Shown: positions 53,261 to 58,392 of the stretch, one piece after another
How the letters are laid out: the number at the start of each line of letters is the position of its first letter
How positions within the stretch are numbered: position 1 is the stretch's first letter
Assembly (NCBI GenBank): GCA_903922605.1
Contig: CAIXUG010000005.1
Coordinates: 1-58,392, forward strand
DNA: 58,392 nt
Source: an uncultured Verrucomicrobiota bacterium
GTDB taxonomy: Bacteria > Verrucomicrobiota > Verrucomicrobiia > Limisphaerales > UBA9464
Reading direction: 5' to 3'
The notes under the pieces: generated by a model
Seen by the model: the letters and a program-made list of their open reading frames with translations, nothing else
What the model was told of the DNA's origin: nothing
Databases searched by the model: none
Made by a program: the position numbers and the translations under genes

Positions 53261-54871
53261 TCAGCCGGCCGTGAGCGCCGCGCGGGCGTCATCCGCCGCG
53301 CCGGTCTTCTCGAGGAAGTAATCGTAGCTGCCGGGATACGACGCCACCGTGCCGTTGTTCACGTGCAGCACCTTGGTGGCGAGCGAGCGGATGAAATGCA
53401 CGTCGTGCGAGATGAACACCAGCGTGCCCTCGTAGCGCTCGAGCGCGAGCGTGAGCGACTCGACCGTGGTGATGTCGAGGTGGGTCGTCGGCTCGTCCAT
53501 GAGCAGCAGGTTGGGCGGATCGACCAGGAATTTGACGAGGTTGAGCCGGCTCTTCTCGCCGCCGCTTAGGATGCCGGTCAGCTTATACACGTCCTCCTTG
53601 CGGAACATGAACGAGCCGAGGATGCCCCGGACCTCGTCCTCACGCAGGCCGGGCGCGCTGGCGAGCACCTCTTCCAGCACGGTCTTGTTCAGGTCGAGCG
53701 TGTCGGCGCGGTGCTGGCTGAAGTAGCCGAGCTTGGCGTTGTGCCCGAGGTTGACCACGCCCTGCTGGATCGGGACCACGCCGGCGAGAATTTTCAGCAG
53801 CGTGGATTTGCCGGCGCCGTTCGGCCCCACCAGCACGGTGCGTTCGCCGCGCTCGATGGTGAGGTCCAGCCCGGTGTAAACTTTGTTCGAGCCGTAGGCC
53901 ATGTGGATGCCATCCAGCGAAATGGCGCGCTGGCCGCCCCGGGGCGGCGGCGGAATCTGGAAGCGGAAGGGCTTGCGCGGAGCCTGGGGCTTCTCGATCA
54001 GCTCCATGCGCTCGATCTGCTTGAGCTTGCTCATCGCCTGCGAGGCCTTGGAAGGCACGGCGCGGAAGCGGTCGGCAAATTCCTGGAGCGCCTGGATTTC
54101 CTTCTGCTGGTTTTTGTACGCCGCGACCTGCTGCTCGTAGCGCTCCTCGCGCTGCTTCAGGAAGTCCGAATAGTTGCCGGTATAGGCGATGAGCTTCTTG
54201 TCGGCGATGTCGTACACCTGCGTCACGACCTCGTCCATGAACTGGCGGTCGTGCGAGATCATGAGCACCGCGCCGGAATAGTTCGCGAGGTAGTTCTGCA
54301 ACCAGAGCAGCGAGAGCAGGTCGAGGTGGTTGGTCGGCTCGTCCAGCAGCAGGAGGTCCGGTTCCATCACCAGCAGCCGGGCCAGGTGGGCGCGCATGAT
54401 CCAGCCGCCGCTCATCTCGCGGGCGGGACGCTGGAAGTCCTTCTCCTTGTAGCCGAGGCCGACGAGCATCTTCTTCGCCTTGGCCTCGACCTGCGGGTCG
54501 TTCAGGGCGTCGTGCTTGGCGTGGGCCTCCATGTATTCCGCGCCATCCACCGCGCCGGCGGCTTCCAGCTCATGCAGGCGCTTCTCCAGCTTGGGCAGCA
54601 GGTCCACGCGCCCGGTGGCGACTTCCAGAACCGTCTCCTCGCCCAGCGCCTCGGCTTCCTGTGGCAGGAAGCCCACCATGGTCCAGATGTCGCGCTCGAC
54701 GGTGCCCTCATCGGCCTCGTTCACCTTGAGGATGATCGAGAACAGCGTGGATTTGCCGGCTCCATTGGGACCGACCAGGGCCACGCGGTCTCCGTAGTTC
54801 ACCTGCATGGAGGCGTTTTCGAAGAGCGTGCGTCCACCCAGGGACATCTTGAGATCGCGAATCGTGAGCAT
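53261..54871 (-). CDS. ABC-F family ATPase
   Basis: 536 residues with two ABC domains and no membrane segments. The first has Walker A GPNGAGKST near residue 34 and signature MSGGWIMRAHLARLL. The second has Walker A GPNGAGKST near 342 and signature LSGGEKSRLNLVKFL, with Walker B LLLMDEPTTHLD. The linker is the charged coiled segment of ABC-F proteins (RYEQQVAAYKNQQKEI, then FRAVPSKASQAMSKLKQIERM). ABC-F proteins act on the ribosome in translation control or antibiotic protection. Which subfamily is not clear. Confidence 0.92.
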   Translation of the reverse strand: MLTIRDLKMSLGGRTLFENASMQVNYGDRVALVGPNGAGKSTLFSIILKVNEADEGTVERDIWTMVGFLPQEAEALGEETVLEVATGRVDLLPKLEKRLHELEAAGAVDGAEYMEAHAKHDALNDPQVEAKAKKMLVGLGYKEKDFQRPAREMSGGWIMRAHLARLLVMEPDLLLLDEPTNHLDLLSLLWLQNYLANYSGAVLMISHDRQFMDEVVTQVYDIADKKLIAYTGNYSDFLKQREERYEQQVAAYKNQQKEIQALQEFADRFRAVPSKASQAMSKLKQIERMELIEKPQAPRKPFRFQIPPPPRGGQRAISLDGIHMAYGSNKVYTGLDLTIERGERTVLVGPNGAGKSTLLKILAGVVPIQQGVVNLGHNAKLGYFSQHRADTLDLNKTVLEEVLASAPGLREDEVRGILGSFMFRKEDVYKLTGILSGGEKSRLNLVKFLVDPPNLLLMDEPTTHLDITTVESLTLALERYEGTLVFISHDVHFIRSLATKVLHVNNGTVASYPGSYDYFLEKTGAADDARAALTAG

Positions 54872-54957
54872 TGATGAGTCAGTGGCCTGCGGCCGCCCGC
54901 AGTATCACGGGAGAATCTTCGCCGCGCCAGAGCGGCCGAGAAATTTCACGGGGAGAG

Positions 54958-55061
54958 GAGACAGGAGACAGGAGCGACCTTGCGGTCGGGAGACAGGAGT
55001 CAGGAGCTGGGAGCTGGGAGATCCCTCCGCGATCGTAAATCGTAAATCTTAAATCGTAAAT
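54958..55061. repeat. Heptamer tandem arrays (GAGACAG-type and CGTAAAT-type)
   Basis: GAGACAG twice, a perfect CGACC/GGTCG hairpin, then GAGACAG, GAGTCAG, GAGCTGG, GAGCTGG in register, followed at 55034-55061 by four CGTAAAT/CTTAAAT units. The same order, GAGACAG, small palindrome, GAGACAG, GAGTCAG, occurs near 26297-26350. The array lies between the HAD stop codon and the ABC-F start. Confidence 0.7.
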
Positions 55062-55066
55062 TTCCC

Positions 55067-55837
55067 CTACTCTTCCATCCGGTTCAGAGCTTCGAGTATA
55101 CCGTCGCCGCAGGTCCGCAGGGCCAGGTAGCCACCGTGAGCGGCCACCTGGGCCTTCACCGGAGGCAGGCCATTGGCGGGGGTGACCAGCCAGCGCGCCA
55201 CCTCGGGCAGCAGCATGGGCAGGTCGTTCAGATGATCGCCGGCGGCCAGTGTGTGCGCCGGCGTCAGGCCGGTCAGGCGCTGGATTTCCCGCAGGGCGGT
55301 GCCCTTGCTGTAACCACGGTGGCTCAGGCGCACATAGACGTCGTTGCGCACCGGCACCAGCAGGGGCGTGGTTTTGCAGAAGGTTTCCAGCTCGGCCTGG
55401 ATGGAATCCATCTGGGCGTTGGAGCGCGCGATCGCGCAGAGCGGGGACCAGTGGTCGGCGTAGAAATTGGCGTCGTAGCGGGTCTCGAGGCCGGCCATCA
55501 GCTCGTGAAGATCCTCGGCGGAGTCGCCGAACGCGCGGGTGTGATCGTGATGGCAGTTGCTGTTCCACGGTTCGAGCGGCTCGTAGTGACCGCCGACGTG
55601 CCGGTGAATCTCCCGCTCGACCGTGACCACATAGTCGGGCAGCACCCGCAGGTGGGCGCGACCGATGCTCTCCATGAGACTGGCCAGATCGCGGCCGGTG
55701 TTGATGACCCAGAGGACGCCCCGGGCCTGGAGGTCGGCCAGCTTGTCCTGCAAGGCCAGCGGCACGGGTGCATCGCCGAAATCGGTGTGGATGGTTCCGT
55801 CGAAATCGGTGGAGATCAGTTTCAGTTCGTCGGGCAT
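55067..55837 (-). CDS. HAD-superfamily phosphatase, Cof/IIB type
   Basis: 256 residues. Motif I is DFDGT with nucleophile Asp11 and acid/base Asp13, motif II is VINTGR, motif III is the Lys of YSKGTAL and motif IV is GDHLNDLPML. A cap domain lies between II and III, as in class IIB enzymes such as Cof, sucrose-phosphate phosphatase and mannosylglycerate phosphatase. It removes phosphate from a small molecule, probably a sugar phosphate. It is divergent from the TPR gene across about 60 bases. Confidence 0.85.
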   Translation of the reverse strand: MPDELKLISTDFDGTIHTDFGDAPVPLALQDKLADLQARGVLWVINTGRDLASLMESIGRAHLRVLPDYVVTVEREIHRHVGGHYEPLEPWNSNCHHDHTRAFGDSAEDLHELMAGLETRYDANFYADHWSPLCAIARSNAQMDSIQAELETFCKTTPLLVPVRNDVYVRLSHRGYSKGTALREIQRLTGLTPAHTLAAGDHLNDLPMLLPEVARWLVTPANGLPPVKAQVAAHGGYLALRTCGDGILEALNRMEE

Positions 55838-55900
55838 GTCTGCGGGTCTCGTGTTGCCGTCTTGCGGAAGGGGAGCATCCCGACGAGGCTACATCCGTCA

Positions 55901-56374
55901 ATGACCATGTCCCACCAGGAGCTCTACGACGACGCGATGTTCGACTATTCGACCGGCGACTACGCGATGGCGCTCGGCAAGCTCCGGCGCATCCTTGCGG
56001 AAGAGCCGGGGAACTTCGACGCGCAGCTCGCCGTGGCGATGTGCCATTACCGGCAGGGGGACTATCCGACGGCCATCGCCGAAGGGCACAAGGCCGAGAA
56101 GCTGAAGCCCAACGAGCAGCTCGTGCATACCAACCTGTCGCTCTTCTACATGAAGTCGGGCGACAAGCAGACCGCCGAGAAGCACGGCCTCCAGGCCCGC
56201 ATCGCGGGCTGGAAGGAGAACATGGCCGCCCCGGCGGCTGGTACGCCACCGGCCGACTCGGAACTGCAGATGGCCCAGCCGAAACTGACGCCGATGAAGC
56301 TGCCGGAGAAGTTCCCCGATCAGCCGTGGAAGAAAAACAAGCCGGGCGCCGTGCCACCGCCCCCGGCGCACTGA
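55901..56374 (+). CDS. Small TPR protein
   Basis: 157 residues from the ATG at 55901 (a second ATG at 55907). Three tetratricopeptide units are visible: AMFDYSTGDYAMALGKLRRILAEEP, AVAMCHYRQGDYPTAIAEGHKAEKL and NLSLFYMKSGDKQTAEKHGLQAR. The C-terminus is proline/lysine rich and disordered. There is no signal peptide, so it is cytoplasmic. TPRs mediate protein binding; the partner is unknown. The frame is open far upstream but only as a shadow of the HAD gene. Confidence 0.8.
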   Translation: MTMSHQELYDDAMFDYSTGDYAMALGKLRRILAEEPGNFDAQLAVAMCHYRQGDYPTAIAEGHKAEKLKPNEQLVHTNLSLFYMKSGDKQTAEKHGLQARIAGWKENMAAPAAGTPPADSELQMAQPKLTPMKLPEKFPDQPWKKNKPGAVPPPPAH

Positions 56375-56402
56375 AGAGGATTTGTCCGGTCAGCCCGGTG
56401 GA

Positions 56403-57272
56403 CTATTGTTTCAGCCGGGTAGAGTGCTCCTGCATCCACCGGTGATCTTTGTTGTCGGTGGCCGAGCTGGCCGCCGGTGTCACGCCCTTTTTGATCGGCG
56501 GCATGGTCCGGCTGTCCGTCCAGCGGTGGATTTCGGAATGACCATCGGCGAAGGAGAATCCGCCGGCGCGATTATGGTAGCTGGCCGGGAAATCATAGAG
56601 GGTGCTGCTGCTGGCTTTGCCGTCGGCCCCGTAGGGTGAGCCGTCCATGGAGACGACGAAGAAGCCGTCGTTGATGCTGTCCTCCCGTTCATCCAGCAAC
56701 ACATAGGTCATGGACGCGCCGGGATCGACGAAGGAGGACCCTTTGGTGAAGACGTTCCACTTGGGTCCCCAGCCACCGTCAGTGCCATTATGGCCGCCGG
56801 TCCAGATGCTCATGGACATGCTGCGAATGCGCGGCACGGTGTTTTTGAGCTTGTTGATGCCCGTGCTCCGGTCCGCGGGGCATTTCCAGATGCCAACGCT
56901 CTGCCCGGTGTACTTCCAAAGCGGGCTTTGCATCAGCCGGTTGGTGCTCCAGTTATCTTCTGCGCTGGGGTTCCCCCAGTCCAGGATGCCCTGGACCCAC
57001 GCCCCGTCGGAGGTATTGGGATCGGCCTCGTCGGCATAGGCATACAGCAGCCGGTCATTGTTGTCCCCGGTATAGAGGATCCAGCCCAGCAGGAGCTGCT
57101 TGTGGTTGCTCATGCACAGTATGCCCTGGGCCTTGGTCTTCGCCTTGGCCAGGGCGGGGAGCAGCATGCCGGCGAGAATGGCGATGATGGCGATCACCAC
57201 GAGCAGTTCGATCAGCGTGAACGCCGCCCGTCTTTCGGAACGGAAAGGGCGGCGGAAAGAATGGATAGGCAT
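56403..57272 (-). CDS. DUF1559-type prepilin-like protein
   Basis: 289 residues from the ATG at 57272. The signal [32 protein letters not shown] has Ala at -1, followed by [23 protein letters not shown]. The C-terminal part carries the [11 protein letters not shown] motif. This combination is typical of the very expanded prepilin-like family of Verrucomicrobia and Planctomycetes. Family members are present in many copies per genome and their role is unsettled (surface or pseudopilin-like). It is a lone gene, not linked to the cluster at 33708-42727. Confidence 0.88.
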   Translation of the reverse strand: MPIHSFRRPFRSERRAAFTLIELLVVIAIIAILAGMLLPALAKAKTKAQGILCMSNHKQLLLGWILYTGDNNDRLLYAYADEADPNTSDGAWVQGILDWGNPSAEDNWSTNRLMQSPLWKYTGQSVGIWKCPADRSTGINKLKNTVPRIRSMSMSIWTGGHNGTDGGWGPKWNVFTKGSSFVDPGASMTYVLLDEREDSINDGFFVVSMDGSPYGADGKASSSTLYDFPASYHNRAGGFSFADGHSEIHRWTDSRTMPPIKKGVTPAASSATDNKDHRWMQEHSTRLKQ

Positions 57273-57385
57273 GTTACAGCAGTGTTGCGTGACGGGGTTG
57301 GGCAGCCCGGCAGCGGCATTCCTGCTCCGAGATGCCGCCGGATTCAAGCGCCGATTCTTGCCCTAAATTTGGTATGGCCAGCATT

Positions 57386-58039
57386 TTATGGAGCGCCGGC
57401 CTTCTGCAAGGCCGGCCCCAGCACCTCCCACACGTTGCTGGCGACGCGCTCGTGCCCTTTGGGAGTGGGATGAATCTGGTCGGCCTGGTTCAGCTCCGCG
57501 ATGCCGCCAACCCCTTCCAGCAGGAAAGGAATCAGCAAGGTTTGCTCCGACTTGGCCAGCTCGGGATAGATCGCGCGGAACCCGCCGGCGTAATCCGGGC
57601 CCATGTTGGTCGGAATCTGCATGCCGACGAGCACGACCTGCGTGTCGGGATTCTTGGCCCGGGCCTTGTGGATGATCGCCACGAGATTGGAGCGGGTCTG
57701 GGTCAGGGAAAGGCCGCGCAGGCCGTCATTGCCGCCTAGTTCGAGCACGAGCACATCCACCGGGCGCTTCAGCAGCCAGTCCATCCGGCGCAGGCCGCCG
57801 GCCGTGGTGTCGCCGCTGACGCCGGCATTGACGACGGTGAAGGGCAGGCCGGCGGCATCCACGCGCTTCTGCAATAGCGCCGGAAACGCCTCACTGGGAT
57901 CCACGCCGTAACCGGCCGCCAGGCTGTCGCCGAGAATCACCACGGATTTGCGGACCGGCGCGTTGGTATCGGCGGCCTGGAGGGGGAGCCGCGTTCCCAG
58001 CAGGCAGGCAAGGACGAGCAGGGCGGCGAAGCGTGACAT
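57386..58039 (-). CDS. TesA-like SGNH esterase (arylesterase)
   Basis: 217 residues from the ATG at 58039; the longer frame runs through a simple repeat and is rejected. The signal peptide is SRFAALLVLACLLGTRLPLQA. SGNH blocks: GDSLAAGYG with Ser39, GVSGDTTAGG, LGGNDGLRG with Asn104, and DQIHPTPKGH with Asp187 and His190 of the triad. TesA/Arylesterase family enzymes hydrolyse short esters or thioesters in the periplasm. A hexamer-repeat hairpin lies upstream at 58148. Confidence 0.9.
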   Translation of the reverse strand: MSRFAALLVLACLLGTRLPLQAADTNAPVRKSVVILGDSLAAGYGVDPSEAFPALLQKRVDAAGLPFTVVNAGVSGDTTAGGLRRMDWLLKRPVDVLVLELGGNDGLRGLSLTQTRSNLVAIIHKARAKNPDTQVVLVGMQIPTNMGPDYAGGFRAIYPELAKSEQTLLIPFLLEGVGGIAELNQADQIHPTPKGHERVASNVWEVLGPALQKAGAP

Positions 58040-58147
58040 CAGTAGGAAACAAGAGGCCCGAGGCCGCGCTGTCAAATCTGGTGATGGTTTGCCAAGCCGA
58101 GCTCCGGAGCAGTACTCGGGTACTCGGCCCGGTGGGCAAATGACCAG

Positions 58148-58241
58148 CCTCCTCTTGCTCTTGCTCATGCTCTTACTCCGCTTTTTTTGACGGTTTTTCT
58201 GCGTTGGGAAGAGCAGGAGCAAGAGTATGAGCAAGAGCAGG
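58148..58241. repeat. Hexamer-repeat hairpin upstream of the esterase gene
   Basis: The left arm (58148-58179, repeated CTCTTG units) pairs with the right arm (58211-58241, GAGCAG/GAGCAA units) around a loop containing two T-runs. It is the same family as 26355-26505 and 32903-32972. The remainder of the 58040-58327 gap has no gene. Confidence 0.65.
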
Positions 58242-58262
58242 AAGGTTGGTTGGCACAGGGAC

Positions 58263-58327
58263 TGACCTGACCTCGCCAAACTGAGCCAGGAGGAGTGAGA
58301 GTCTGGGCAACGAAGAAAGGCCAGACC
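58263..58327. mobile_element. Probable left end of an IS3-family insertion sequence
   Basis: The sequence from about 58263 (TGACCTGACCTCGCC) begins with TG as IS3-family ends do and leads into a transposase start at 58328. The right end and target duplication are outside the window, so the boundary is approximate. Confidence 0.4.
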
Positions 58328-58392
58328 ATGAAAGGGAAGCGACACACGACTGAGGAGAAGATCCGGATGCTGCGTGAAGTGGACGGCGGGAA
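58328..58392 (+). CDS. IS3-family transposase OrfA, N-terminus (cut by window end)
   Basis: Twenty-one codons are visible: MKGKRHTTEEKIRMLREVDG. This matches the helix-turn-helix start of OrfA proteins of the IS407-like IS3 group (K-[RK]-[KR]-H-[ST]-x-E-[EQ]-I). The rest lies outside the window. It is the only transposase sequence in the window. Confidence 0.7.
   Translation, partial: MKGKRHTTEEKIRMLREVDGG

Overview
The window is a GC-rich chromosomal segment of a bacterium that is most likely a member of Verrucomicrobiota (Pedosphaera/Limisphaera-like). The support is: a GloVer-repeat protein (a repeat named for Gloeobacter and Verrucomicrobia), a prepilin with an FADGH motif near its end, a pseudopilin gene run resembling the 'Verru_Chthon cassette', very large secreted beta-rich proteins, and REP-like hairpins in the gaps. 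No rRNA, tRNA or CRISPR array was seen.

Layout. (1) 1-4256: three minus-strand paralogues of an unrecognised secreted family. The first is intact but cut by the window edge; the second has lost 253 bp and its frame; the third is frameshifted in a C run. Between copies 1 and 2 lie a 3' remnant of mtnA and a secreted beta-propeller/Ig protein. (2) 4405-10696: a Ski2-like helicase, a MarR regulator, an NHL-repeat secreted protein and two small membrane proteins. (3) 10839-17927: a 2,362-residue RCC1/Ig/MBG protein. (4) 18091-23183: a GloVer-repeat protein and two ABC-2 type permeases. (5) 23184-26268: an accessory patch in which the 3' end of an endonuclease/exonuclease/phosphatase (EEP) gene occurs three times around small orphan genes and a Sel1-repeat protein. 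(6) 26818-32800: type IV pilus/type II secretion motor operon (two PilB/GspE ATPases, PilT, PilC) ending at a strong terminator. (7) 33022-33670: a BrnT-like toxin and CopG-like antitoxin with a clear promoter and palindromic operator. (8) 33708-50938: five pseudopilin genes, a very large PilX/GspK-like protein, a 2,408-residue subtilase and a PfkB sugar kinase, closely spaced or overlapping and so probably co-transcribed. (9) 51158-58039: mostly housekeeping: dxr, an unknown gene, an ABC-F ATPase, a HAD phosphatase, a TPR protein, a DUF1559-type prepilin and a TesA-like SGNH esterase. The window ends in the start of an IS3-type transposase.

How the parts fit. The motor operon and the pseudopilin genes together encode most of a type IV filament machine (motors, platform, minor pilins), but no secretin, PilM/N/O or prepilin peptidase lies here. 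The subtilase directly follows the pseudopilin genes, so it may be a client or surface partner of that filament. Several large secreted proteins share a roughly 60-residue module, usually at the C-terminus, which may be a sorting or anchoring domain. Intergenic DNA carries two families of short tandem repeats (hexamer arms forming hairpins, and heptamer arrays) at several separate loci.
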